Assembly: GCA_934746785.1 (NCBI GenBank)
Contig: CAKVFO010000023.1
Span: 1 to 29,044, forward strand
Source: an uncultured Clostridium sp.
Lineage (GTDB): Bacteria; Bacillota; Clostridia; Clostridiales; Clostridiaceae
Direction: 5' to 3'
DNA length: 29,044 bases
Below the pieces are notes generated by a model. That model saw only the letters and a list, made by a program, of their open reading frames with translations. It had not been told where the DNA came from and made no database searches. Position numbers and translations under genes: made by a program. Shown here piece after piece: positions 8,547 to 15,746 of this stretch. The number at the start of each line of letters is the position of its first letter. Position 1 is the stretch's first letter.

Positions 8547-8573
8547 GGCAGTATACCAATTTAGTATACTGCC
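8547..8573. other. 10-bp perfect hairpin after the CDF gene
   Basis: GGCAGTATAC and GTATACTGCC (8547-8556 and 8564-8573) with a 7-base loop, 8 bases after the CDF stop. On the minus strand it is followed by A-rich, not U-rich, sequence, so it is not a canonical intrinsic terminator. It may stabilise the 3' end. Confidence 0.55.
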
Positions 8574-8581
8574 CTAATATC

Positions 8582-9487
8582 TTAAACTCTTGGATTAACA
8601 TGCACCATACAATGTTTTACCATTGGGAATTGCTTTTCAATAGAATCATGTACATTCTGAGCTATTTGATGTGTTTCTATAAGTTTTTTATTTCCATCTG
8701 CTGCAATTTCAATATCTACATAAATTTTTGATCCAAAAAGTCTTGTTCTTATAACATCAATATCAATAACTCCTTCTTCTTTTAATATAACCTTTTTCAT
8801 TCTTTCTACTGTCTTCTCATCACAAGATTTATCAATTAACTTATCAATAGAATCTTTAAAAATATCATAGGCAGCCTTTACTATAAATACAGCAATCACT
8901 ACGCTTGCAATAGAATCAGCCATAACAAAGCCTAACTTAGCTCCACCTATACCAATTAATGCGCCTATAGATGATAAAGCATCTGACCTATGGTGCCATG
9001 CATCTGCCATTAATGCACCTGAATTAATCTGTTTAGCTGCTGCTCTTGTGTACCAATACATCCATTCCTTAATTGCTATTGATACTATTGCTGCAACTAA
9101 AGCTATAGTTTTAGGTATTAAAAAGGTCTCATTTTCTCTATTAATTATCTTAACTATCCCTTCATATCCAATACCTATTCCAGTAGCACATAATATTATA
9201 GCTAAAACTATTGAAGCCACGCATTCAAATCTTTCATGACCATATTGATGCTCTTCATCTGAATCTTTCCCGGCAATACGCACACCTATTATAACAATAA
9301 ATGTACTAAATACATCTGAAGCTGAATGTATCGCATCAGAAATCATAGCCCCTGATTTTCCAAATATACCTGCTAGTAATTTAAATAATGATAATAGTAA
9401 GTTAATTAAAATACTTACCTTAGAAACTCTCATAGCAATATCTTTATTACTACAATTTTCTTTAGTTTTAAAACTTAGTAGTTTCAT
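8582..9487 (-). CDS. Cation diffusion facilitator metal exporter, probably Ni/Co/Zn
   Basis: 301-residue CDF-family membrane antiporter expected to export divalent metal using the proton gradient. About six membrane segments occupy 25-215. The transport site pairs are in SDAIHSASD (H54, D58) and DAWHHRSDAL (H165, D169), and the cytoplasmic C-terminal domain (about 216-301) has the usual beta-alpha-beta pattern ending in MVHVNPRV. Two HxxxD pairs are typical of Zn/Co/Ni-type members. A GGGGAGG precedes the ATG. The gene sits behind a NiCo riboswitch, which argues strongly for nickel or cobalt export. Transcribed alone. Confidence 0.92.
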   Translation of the reverse strand: MKLLSFKTKENCSNKDIAMRVSKVSILINLLLSLFKLLAGIFGKSGAMISDAIHSASDVFSTFIVIIGVRIAGKDSDEEHQYGHERFECVASIVLAIILCATGIGIGYEGIVKIINRENETFLIPKTIALVAAIVSIAIKEWMYWYTRAAAKQINSGALMADAWHHRSDALSSIGALIGIGGAKLGFVMADSIASVVIAVFIVKAAYDIFKDSIDKLIDKSCDEKTVERMKKVILKEEGVIDIDVIRTRLFGSKIYVDIEIAADGNKKLIETHQIAQNVHDSIEKQFPMVKHCMVHVNPRV

Positions 9488-9630
9488 AATAGTTACCTCC
9501 CCTATATTGTTAAGATAGCTCTATGACACCTGCTATTTATCAAATATCTTCTCCCATTCCTAATTAGCATTATTACTATAGCTTATTAGGGATTTGAATT
9601 TTTTTAACATCTATTTTCTCTATAAACGTT

Positions 9631-9671
9631 AAAAAAACACCTATGGAACAATAACTACTGTCCCACAGATG
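9631..9671 (-). terminator. Riboswitch-controlled terminator of the CDF leader
   Basis: A 12-bp stem with G-U pairs (9660-9671 with 9638-9649) and a 10-base loop is followed by seven T. Its 5' arm contains the GGGAC of the riboswitch 3' conserved block, so terminator and aptamer are mutually exclusive: metal binding should prevent termination. Confidence 0.8.
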
Positions 9672-9750
9672 TAGTTACCTAATCATCTGCTGCCACAACT
9701 AAATAGTGGCCCGGCCATAAAATTAACTGGCCTGCTCAGTTTGTACTGTA
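9655..9750 (-). ncRNA. NiCo (czcD) riboswitch aptamer
   Basis: The minus strand shows the blocks ACTGAGCAGGCC, ATGGCCGGGCCAC, TGTGGCAGC, GGTAACTAC and GGGACAGTAGTT in that order, matching the NiCo/czcD motif (GAGCAGGC, GCCGGGC, GCAGC, GGGACAG) known to bind Co2+ and Ni2+. It lies between a promoter and a terminator, followed by a CDF gene, its usual partner. Identification is from remembered consensus, not a covariance search. Confidence 0.85.
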
Positions 9751-9782
9751 AATTTGTATGCAGTGCAAAGAGTATTTTATAT

Positions 9783-9811
9783 ATAATATTCTCAATTCCT
9801 ATTTTTGTCAA
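9783..9811 (-). promoter_or_regulatory. Promoter of the NiCo riboswitch and CDF gene
   Basis: Minus-strand TTGACA (9806-9811) and TATTAT (9783-9788) with a 17-base spacer; predicted start near 9776, just upstream of the aptamer. Confidence 0.7.
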
Positions 9812-9899
9812 TACCTTATAGAAAATTTTTCTTATTTCTTTTCTTTTTTAAATATTTTACAATGGTTTATAGTAATATTTATAGAAAGGATATATATAA

Positions 9900-10454
9900 A
9901 TGACAGGGAAACAACATATGATAATTGGTACTACTGCCTCCTTAACTATGAGTGCATTTCTTATTTCAAGCAAGTCAATCAACAGTACACTACCAGTTAT
10001 AGCTTTAGTAGGCGGAAGTATTATTGGATCTTATATGCCAGATATAGATTCTGATAAATCTAAAGCATCTCAAACATTTAATAAGGCAGTAACATCTTTA
10101 ATAATTGCCTTTACATTGGCCTATATAACAGGACAAGCTTTAAATTTTAAAAACTTAGCTAATCTATTAAAAATCAATGGACAAAACTTATCTGGAATAA
10201 CCTTATTCTCTATACTCACTATACTAGGTAAGCTTTCTCCTCATAGAATGTTTACACATAAAATACTTGGAACTTCTTTATTTTGCCTAAGTGTTTATCT
10301 AATGGGGAACTTATATATTACCTTTGGTTTTATTATGGGATATGTCTTACATATTGTCTGTGATAGGTTTACAAAGAAAGGAAAGTATCTTAAATTCTTC
10401 GAGCTTAAACTTCCATGTAAAAACTCTAGAAACAAAACACACATAAGCTGGTAA
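9900..10454 (+). CDS. YdjM-like metal-dependent hydrolase, inner membrane
   Basis: 184-residue polytopic membrane protein resembling the YdjM family (PF04307, LexA-binding inner membrane-associated putative hydrolase). Family marks: MTGKQHMIIG at the N-terminus, PDIDSDKSK (about 46-54) after the second membrane segment, SPHRMFTHKILG (about 117-128) and GYVLHIVCDRFTKKG (about 145-160). The conserved His and Asp residues form the presumed metal site. The start has AGAAAGGAT upstream. It is the only plus-strand gene in the first 13 kb, divergent from the CDF gene and convergent with the SEDS gene. Family function is poorly defined. The C-terminal tail is short and basic. Confidence 0.82.
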   Translation: MTGKQHMIIGTTASLTMSAFLISSKSINSTLPVIALVGGSIIGSYMPDIDSDKSKASQTFNKAVTSLIIAFTLAYITGQALNFKNLANLLKINGQNLSGITLFSILTILGKLSPHRMFTHKILGTSLFCLSVYLMGNLYITFGFIMGYVLHIVCDRFTKKGKYLKFFELKLPCKNSRNKTHISW

Positions 10455-10499
10455 AAATGAGGTATTAAAAAAATAAAAATTCTTCTTTTGCCAAATTCA

Positions 10500-10571
10500 A
10501 AGAGGCTTATAGAAAATTTTTAACCGACTGCTTTGTCTTGCAGAGGTTAAAAATTTTGCTATAAGCCTCTT
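10500..10571. terminator. Long hairpin between convergent genes
   Basis: Arms of about 26 bases (10500-10525 and 10545-10571) pair with one bulged G at 10558. The loop itself contains CTGC/GCAG. It lies between the convergent YdjM and SEDS genes and probably serves as a bidirectional terminator. U-tracts are modest on both sides. Confidence 0.65.
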
Positions 10572-10602
10572 CATTTTATCTTTTTGATACACTCACCTTT
10601 TA

Positions 10603-11769
10603 TTAATCTTCATCAAAGGATAATGTTTTTCTATGCATTCCTATATTTATAACTAATGTTATTGCTACTATTGTAGTTAGTAATGAACTTCCTCCATAAC
10701 TTAAAAGAGGAAGTGTTATTCCTGTAATAGGCATAAGCTTTATTGTCATCCCTATATTTTGAAAAATAGCAAAAAGTATATATGATACCATCCCTATAGA
10801 TATTAAAGTTCCAAAAATATCTCGCGCTGTTTTAGATATGTCTATCATCTTAACAATCATTATTCCATATAAAGCTAAAATAAAGATTCCTCCTATAAAT
10901 CCCCATTGTTCACTTATAGCTGTAAAAATAAAATCAGTTTGTACCTCTGGAACATGACTTGATGCATAACCTGCCTCAATAGTTGGATCTAAGTGTAGTT
11001 TATTACCAAATAAACCACCTGCACCAACTCCAATAAGACCTTGATTTAATTGATAGCCATTAGAATTATCACTTGATACTGGACTTATAAATTCTTTAAT
11101 TCTAGCCTTTTGATGAGCTAATATAAGATTTGAATTCCATAGTATAACTATAATAATTAACAATGCAGAAAATCCACCATATATAATTCTCTTATCAAGC
11201 CCTGCTAAAAAAAGAATTCCTAAAACTATAAAGAAACATACCATCGTCATTCCCATATCCTTTTGAATAAGAATCAAAAACATAGGAAGTGCTGAATATG
11301 CTGCTAATATGCATAAGTTTCTAATATCATTTATTCTTCCATCCATATCTTGAATTTTTTTTGACAACATTAAAATCAATGAAAACTTAGCTAGTTCTGC
11401 CGGTTGTATCTGACATATCCTCAAATTAATCCATCCATAAGCACCATTAACCTTTTGACCTATTCCTGGAATCCATACTGCTACAAGAAGTACTATAGTT
11501 ACCCAATATATTAAATTTGTAACATCATATACATCTCTATAATCAAGACATAAAAGCAGATACATTATAATCATAGATACTGCAAACCATATAAATTGCC
11601 TTTTAACAAAAATATATGGGCTGCTAAATTTATCACCTTTAGTACATAGATATATATTAAGTATTCCAAATAAACTTAAAACAATCATAGATACTAATAA
11701 TGGTACTTCTATTGATTTCATTCTTCTTATGTTTAACTTATTCTTTCTTACAATTTTAAAGTTTCCCAT
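10603..11769 (-). CDS. rodA: RodA/FtsW/SpoVE-type SEDS peptidoglycan glycosyltransferase
   Basis: 388-residue membrane protein of the SEDS family, which polymerises lipid II with a class B PBP. About ten membrane segments. Diagnostic motifs: QPAELAKFSLIL (122-133), the long extracellular loop with NGYQLNQGLIGVGAGG and HVPEVQTDFIFTAISEQWG (D279 is the expected catalytic aspartate), and PITGITLPLLSYGGSS near the end. The loop is more RodA-like than FtsW-like. Clostridia carry several paralogs and no mreBCD, pbp or division gene is nearby, so this could be a secondary or sporulation-linked SEDS. AGGAGG precedes the ATG. It follows the BASS gene by 86 bases with no clear hairpin between them. Confidence 0.85.
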   Translation of the reverse strand: MGNFKIVRKNKLNIRRMKSIEVPLLVSMIVLSLFGILNIYLCTKGDKFSSPYIFVKRQFIWFAVSMIIMYLLLCLDYRDVYDVTNLIYWVTIVLLVAVWIPGIGQKVNGAYGWINLRICQIQPAELAKFSLILMLSKKIQDMDGRINDIRNLCILAAYSALPMFLILIQKDMGMTMVCFFIVLGILFLAGLDKRIIYGGFSALLIIIVILWNSNLILAHQKARIKEFISPVSSDNSNGYQLNQGLIGVGAGGLFGNKLHLDPTIEAGYASSHVPEVQTDFIFTAISEQWGFIGGIFILALYGIMIVKMIDISKTARDIFGTLISIGMVSYILFAIFQNIGMTIKLMPITGITLPLLSYGGSSLLTTIVAITLVINIGMHRKTLSFDED

Positions 11770-11855
11770 AAATATCCTCCTACCTCATATACAATTATAC
11801 ATTTTTTGGAATATATTTTCTCGATAAAACTTTAATTATAAGATTTTTTTAATTT

Positions 11856-12836
11856 TTAAGCTGCACTTTCTTCCTTGCCAGATTTCTTTTGTTTTAAATT
11901 ATCTATCATTATAAATAATCCAGCAAGTAATGTTCCTGTTATTGAATGCCAAACACATGATACAGCACTTGCAATAGCTGCTTCTGGTAATGATTGAAAA
12001 TGTGATGATGCCAAGTTAGTTGCAAGGCCTGCATTTTGCATACCTACTTCTATTGATATAGTACGCTTTTTAGCTTTTGACATTTTAGTTAACACACCTA
12101 CTCCATATCCAAGTATATATCCAATTGTATTATGTAAGAATACAGCTACAAAGATTAATAAACCTGATTTTACAAAGTTACTTCCTTGAAGTGCTATTAC
12201 ACCACCTACTATAAGTGCAAGACCAATAACTGATACCCCTGGCATAACTTCTTTAACATCTTTAAATCCTTCCTTTTTATCTAAAGCAAGATTTAATAAA
12301 AATCCTATTGCAATTGGTAATATAGTTACTATTAAAATACTCTTAAACATTCCCCATGCCTGAACATCTATTTGTTCACCTGCTAATTGAAGTACTAAAA
12401 AAGGTGTTAATATGGGTGAAAGAAGTGTAGATGCTGTTGTCATTCCTACTGAAAAAGCTACATCTCCCTTACATAAGAAAGACATTATATTAGAAGAAAC
12501 TCCTCCTGGACAACATCCTACTAATATAAGTCCAACCCCAATTCCTGCTGGCAAACCAAGAATCTTTGTTATTGAGAAAGCTACTAAAGGCATAATTGTA
12601 TATTGAGCACATGCTCCTATAAATATGTCTAATGGTCTTTCTGCTAAGATTTTAAAGTCCTGCTTAGTTAAAGTCATCCCCATTCCTAACATTATAATTC
12701 CAAGAACAACACTTTGTTTTGTTCCCTTTACCCAGCTAAAAAGATCTGGAAAAATAAATGCTACTACTGCTACAGCAATAACAAATATTGATGTTTGATT
12801 TGATAAAAATTTACTTACTTTTTTTAATAATTGCAT
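11856..12836 (-). CDS. Bile acid:sodium symporter (BASS) family transporter under T-box control
   Basis: 326-residue transporter with about nine or ten membrane segments. BASS family marks: LGMGMTLT (50-57), GCCPGGVSSNIMSFL (107-121, first crossover region) and ISIEVGMQNAGLA (260-272, second crossover). Bacterial relatives (YocS, PanS) and plant BASS proteins move organic anions such as 2-oxo acids and ketopantoate with sodium; bile acids are unlikely in themselves. A complete T-box leader ends 22 bases upstream, so expression follows the charging of one tRNA. This points to an amino acid or its 2-oxo acid as substrate. AGGGGG precedes the ATG, just past the leader terminator. No adjacent biosynthetic gene. 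Confidence 0.87.
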   Translation of the reverse strand: MQLLKKVSKFLSNQTSIFVIAVAVVAFIFPDLFSWVKGTKQSVVLGIIMLGMGMTLTKQDFKILAERPLDIFIGACAQYTIMPLVAFSITKILGLPAGIGVGLILVGCCPGGVSSNIMSFLCKGDVAFSVGMTTASTLLSPILTPFLVLQLAGEQIDVQAWGMFKSILIVTILPIAIGFLLNLALDKKEGFKDVKEVMPGVSVIGLALIVGGVIALQGSNFVKSGLLIFVAVFLHNTIGYILGYGVGVLTKMSKAKKRTISIEVGMQNAGLATNLASSHFQSLPEAAIASAVSCVWHSITGTLLAGLFIMIDNLKQKKSGKEESAA

Positions 12837-12858
12837 TTTTTAAAGCCCCCTCTATTAT

Positions 12859-12892
12859 AAAAAAAAAACCTTGTCTCTTAAAAGAGACAAGG
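12859..12892 (-). terminator. T-box leader terminator
   Basis: A perfect 11-bp stem, CCTTGTCTCTT with AAGAGACAAGG (12869-12879 and 12882-12892), is followed on the minus strand by ten T, directly before the BASS ribosome binding site. Confidence 0.92.
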
Positions 12893-13125
12893 GTAATAAA
12901 TTTCCACTGCGGTACCACTCTAATTGCTGAAAATATCAGCCACTTATACATATCACTTCTGAATATGAAACACTATAACGTATGTTAGACGTATAAACTT
13001 ACTTAATAATATTTCAGTTTATCTGCTCAAAGGAGATTTTCGTATAGCTCTAAGTACTGTTTCTCAGCAAACAACAGCTCTCTGAAATCTTTCACTATAG
13101 TACTCAGCCTTATCACTGCATTTAT
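12859..13125 (-). ncRNA. T-box leader of the BASS transporter
   Basis: On the minus strand the conserved T-box sequence AGAGTGGTACCGCAGT lies at 12906-12921, followed by the terminator. Stem I begins near 13120 with GTGATAAGGCTGAGTA, has a distal loop region around 13065-13085, and returns with CTATACGAAAATCTCC and TTTGAGC. The specifier lies in CGAAAATCTCC; the codon cannot be fixed by eye. The antiterminator bulge UGGU implies a discriminator A on the tRNA, which fits Ile (AUC) or Leu (CUC) better than Asn (AAU) or Ser. Binding of uncharged tRNA should permit readthrough. Confidence 0.93.
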
Positions 13126-13135
13126 CTTTACATAT

Positions 13136-13164
13136 ATGTTAAACTTTTCAACTTAATTTGTCAA
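13136..13164 (-). promoter_or_regulatory. Promoter of the T-box leader
   Basis: Minus-strand TTGACA (13159-13164) and TAACAT (13136-13141) with a 17-base spacer, about 10 bases before Stem I. Confidence 0.7.
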
Positions 13165-13241
13165 CTTTCTTACTCTATAAAAACTTCTTTAAGATAATCT
13201 AAAACAAATTTATACTTCTACCTCCTTAAATACTAACGGAA

Positions 13242-13366
13242 ATTTTGCTTTTCGGTTCTTTTGCGGCACTACATTTTTTTCTTTTTAACGTATTGGACGA
13301 CTTACATATTGGAAAGCCAGTTATAATCAGTACTCGCTCTCAAAAAAAGTTTTAAATTTCCTATAC
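13242..13366. repeat. Intergenic repeat B, copy 1
   Basis: About 125 bases nearly identical to 16978-17100. Shared landmarks include TTTTGCTTTTCGGTTC, TTTTGCGGCACTACA, AACGTATTGGACGACTTACA and AATTTCCTATAC. Copies differ at a few bases and in homopolymer length. On the minus strand a short frame reads YRKFKTFFESEY then stop; in copy 2 it is YRKLKTFFESEH then stop. It may be a decayed gene end or a non-autonomous element. It lies upstream of the T-box promoter, in the otherwise gene-free stretch 13165-13705. Confidence 0.8.
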
Positions 13367-13367
13367 A

Positions 13368-13398
13368 TAAAAAAAGGTACTTAAATAAATAAGTACCT
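13368..13398 (-). terminator. Orphan intrinsic terminator
   Basis: AGGTACTTA pairs with TAAGTACCT (13375-13383 and 13390-13398), followed on the minus strand by seven T and ATG. No coding gene precedes it on this strand. Confidence 0.75.
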
Positions 13399-13496
13399 GA
13401 TTGAACCACATATAAAACTTCTCTGTATACAAACTGCTGAAATTATTAAATTGCTAAAAAGAAATAAAATCAGTCAGATTGCATACAAATTTTTAT
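13368..13496 (-). ncRNA. Candidate small RNA
   Basis: A promoter-like pair at 13503-13530 and a strong terminator at 13368-13398 bound about 130 bases on the minus strand with no reading frame of note. Inside, TTTGTATGCA and CAGTTTGTATACA recur as related blocks. No known RNA family is recognised. The call is inferred from the promoter-terminator layout alone. Confidence 0.35.
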
Positions 13497-13502
13497 TGAA
13501 TT

Positions 13503-13530
13503 TTATTAGAAATTTTAACTTGTATTTCAA
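13503..13530 (-). promoter_or_regulatory. Promoter-like pair upstream of the candidate small RNA
   Basis: Minus-strand TTGAAA (13525-13530) and TAATAA (13503-13508) with a 16-base spacer. In DNA this AT-rich such matches can occur by chance. Confidence 0.4.
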
Positions 13531-13664
13531 TTATATATTACAATTGTATTTATTTCAATATTAAAGAAAACCATATGTTTTATTTTATATTTTCTTGTTG
13601 CAATTATTATCTATTTATTAATTTTTACCCCAATATTTTTCTCTTTGCTGTTTTTGGTCGTATA

Positions 13665-13693
13665 TTGTTATGATATAATTATATTAATATAAT
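13665..13693 (+). promoter_or_regulatory. Promoter of the DUF2225 gene
   Basis: TTGTTA (13665-13670) and TATAAT (13688-13693) with a 17-base spacer. The transcript would start near 13700, leaving room only for the ribosome binding site before the ATG at 13721. Confidence 0.65.
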
Positions 13694-13720
13694 ACAAATG
13701 ATAAAATGGAGGTTAAAAAA

Positions 13721-14530
13721 ATGCTTAATTCTATTTTTTCATCACTAAAACCTCTAGGATTTAATGATTTTGATGATATAGAAATATTTAAAAAAGAAGA
13801 AAAAACTCAAACAGCAGTAAAGGGAAATATAAAAAAAGAGTTTTGTACCAATATAGATATTAATACTTTAATATTTGATAGAGAAGTAACCTGTCCAGTA
13901 TGTGCACAGCCGTTTAAAACTAAAGCAGTAAAGTCTAATGCTCCAAGAATAAAATCAAGAGATTCTGACTTTTTAATAAGATATAATATCATAAATCCCC
14001 TGCTTTATGATGTATGGTTATGTCCAATATGTGGGTATGCAGCTTTAAAAGGCGATTTTCATAAGATTAAAAATCATCAGAAACCTCTTATTATTGCAAA
14101 AATCAGTAATCAATGGCAAGGTAAAAAGTATCCACCTATATTAAATGAACAAAATGCAATTGAACGTTTAAAACTTGCTTTATTTAATGCTGTTGTTGCA
14201 GAAGCTCCTAATAGTACTAAAGCATATATTTGCTTAAAAGTTGCTTGGATATATAGACTTATTGAAAATTATGAAGAAGAAAGAAGTTTTCTTTTAAAAG
14301 CTTTAGAAGGTTTTCTTTTGGCTTATAGCAATGAATATACTCCTTTCTATGGATTAGATTCTCATGCTCTTATGTATTTAATTGGTGAATTATATAGAAG
14401 AACTGATAACGAAAAAGAAGCACTTGTTTGGTTCGGAAATGTAGTTATAAGCAGAAATGCGCCATTTAAAATTAAAGAAAAAGCAAGGGATATGATTGAT
14501 GTTATAAAAGACTCTCAAAAAAGCAATTAA
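13721..14530 (+). CDS. DUF2225 zinc-ribbon protein
   Basis: 269-residue cytoplasmic protein of the DUF2225 family (PF09986). A CPVC knuckle (C58, C61) and a CPICGYAA knuckle (C101, C104) form a probable zinc ribbon, with RDSDFLIRY and NPLLYDVW between them as in the family. The C-terminal half (about 145-265) is helical with TPR-like features (ALFNAVVAEAPNSTKAY, then LIGELYRRTDNEKEALVWF). The ATG at 13706 contains the GGAGG that serves the ATG at 13721, so the latter is the start. It has its own promoter and shares a terminator with the convergent lectin gene. The family's role is unknown. Confidence 0.87.
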   Translation: MLNSIFSSLKPLGFNDFDDIEIFKKEEKTQTAVKGNIKKEFCTNIDINTLIFDREVTCPVCAQPFKTKAVKSNAPRIKSRDSDFLIRYNIINPLLYDVWLCPICGYAALKGDFHKIKNHQKPLIIAKISNQWQGKKYPPILNEQNAIERLKLALFNAVVAEAPNSTKAYICLKVAWIYRLIENYEEERSFLLKALEGFLLAYSNEYTPFYGLDSHALMYLIGELYRRTDNEKEALVWFGNVVISRNAPFKIKEKARDMIDVIKDSQKSN

Positions 14531-14534
14531 TTGT

Positions 14535-14564
14535 TAAAGTCAGGGTTAAATCTCCCTGACTTTA
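14535..14564. terminator. Bidirectional terminator between DUF2225 and lectin genes
   Basis: An 11-bp stem (14535-14545 with 14554-14564, core AAAGTCAGGG) and 8-base loop, followed on plus by ATATATT. The right arm includes the stop codon of the lectin gene. Confidence 0.7.
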
Positions 14565-15356
14565 TATATTAATTAAGGCTGCTCTAAATTTTATTTCCAT
14601 TTCACTTTCATATGCCATAGTTCCTAAAATATTTTTCCCACCATCATGAGAATTAAATTTTAATTTTACTACTCTTTGATTATCTCTACTTCCAATAATC
14701 ATATCTTGACGCCTTTTCCATGAATCATTTCCATATACAGACTTAGTGTAGACTTCATAATTATTACCTACTATTCTTTTACCTTTGAATAATACTACAT
14801 CCTCATCTGAATATTGAATAACTCCACGAAGCTCTTCTCTAAAGTTTTCAGAATCTACCTCAATAAACTGTACTTTTTTATCACATTCTCCTAAAACCCA
14901 TACTCCTCCAAAATGCCAAGATGCAGTATCTTTTCCCCAATGATTTTCAACTAAGTATGATGAAATATATTCTCCTTGAATTTCTACTATATCTCCTCCA
15001 TCATATTTTATAACTCCAGTTAAAATCTTTCCATTATCAGATGAAATTTTAAGTTTAGTACATCTTTCGTTATTTCTATTACCAATTATCCAAATTCCAG
15101 CACTTGTCCAAGAAGATAGGACAGGCTCTTCTTTAATTTGAACTCTATACATATTATCCTTATCTAACCTTGCCTTAAACTGCTTTGATTCTTCCCCACA
15201 ATAGACTACTGTTCCAAAAAAGCTTTCACCATGGTTATTAGATATAATATTAATATCCCTTATACACTTATTTGACCTATCACCAAGAATACAAACTCCT
15301 TCATTTTCCCATCTTCCATTAGTTATATTCTTGCCTTCAATTTTATAAGCAGCCAT
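14562..15356 (-). CDS. OAA-type lectin with four tandem repeats
   Basis: 264-residue protein made of four ~66-residue repeats (about 4-66, 70-133, 134-199, 200-264) of the Oscillatoria agardhii agglutinin fold. Each has the order W...G.W.(I/L)G.R/C..., then a G-T/V-(M/I)-x-Y strand (GTVVYCGEE, GVIKYDGGD, GVIQYSDED, GTMAYESEM) and an F/I-x-(A/G) end. Repeat 3 is the most canonical (VENHWGKDTASWHFGGVWVLG), while repeats 1, 2 and 4 have lost parts of the W-G sugar-contact motif. OAA-family lectins bind high-mannose glycans. There is no signal peptide, as in OAA itself. GGGGGATT precedes the ATG. It follows cbiN by 77 bases, perhaps by chance. Confidence 0.8.
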   Translation of the reverse strand: MAAYKIEGKNITNGRWENEGVCILGDRSNKCIRDINIISNNHGESFFGTVVYCGEESKQFKARLDKDNMYRVQIKEEPVLSSWTSAGIWIIGNRNNERCTKLKISSDNGKILTGVIKYDGGDIVEIQGEYISSYLVENHWGKDTASWHFGGVWVLGECDKKVQFIEVDSENFREELRGVIQYSDEDVVLFKGKRIVGNNYEVYTKSVYGNDSWKRRQDMIIGSRDNQRVVKLKFNSHDGGKNILGTMAYESEMEIKFRAALINI

Positions 15357-15433
15357 ATTAGTAATCCCCCTATAATATTTCTATTAATTATAAAATTATA
15401 TTCTTTATTATAGGATTTATTACTTCTTATATA

Positions 15434-15745
15434 CTAATTAGATTTAATATGTTTTTTTCTTTCAACTAGCCTTCCCATAAAGAAAGCTATAATACCTACA
15501 CCTATTCCTGTTTGAACACAAAATAGCAAGCTTTCAATTTCTCCTGGCAGTTCTCCACCAATCATTTTTTCCATTACAGGTTCAAACCAAGGCTCAGTTT
15601 CTTCACCTTGAATTTCCGATATCATAACACTTCCTGCATCATCAGATCCTCCAAATTCTGCTCCCTTTAAAGCAAATAGAGGAATGATAGCAATTGCTAT
15701 TGCTATAACTAATAATATTAATACTGTTTTAGAATCTTTTTTCAT
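15434..15745 (-). CDS. cbiN: Cobalt ECF transporter auxiliary subunit CbiN
   Basis: 103-residue membrane protein with segments at about 8-26 and 72-92 and an extracytoplasmic loop between them. Typical of CbiN, which works with CbiM in cobalt capture by the CbiMNQO energy-coupling-factor transporter. The loop has FGGSDD and EPWFEPV, as in other CbiN proteins. It starts one base after the cbiM stop, and its AAAGGAGG lies within the cbiM end, so the two are coupled. It shares cobalamin riboswitch control with cbiM. The next gene in the transcript is the lectin, not cbiQ. Confidence 0.92.
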   Translation of the reverse strand: MKKDSKTVLILLVIAIAIAIIPLFALKGAEFGGSDDAGSVMISEIQGEETEPWFEPVMEKMIGGELPGEIESLLFCVQTGIGVGIIAFFMGRLVERKKHIKSN

Positions 15746-15746
15746 A

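Noticed and set aside
8547..8573. Hairpin after the CDF gene as an intrinsic terminator
   Set aside because: On the minus strand it is followed by A-rich sequence instead of a U-tract, so only the hairpin is reported.
9758..10054. 98-codon plus-strand frame overlapping the YdjM-like gene
   Set aside because: It overlaps YdjM out of frame, has no family resemblance, and begins inside the promoter region of the riboswitch; the YdjM frame is clearly the coding one.
13026..13050. Asn (AAU) as the T-box specifier
   Set aside because: AAU follows CGAA and looks plausible, but the UGGU bulge predicts discriminator A, whereas tRNA-Asn usually has G. Left unresolved, with Ile or Leu preferred.
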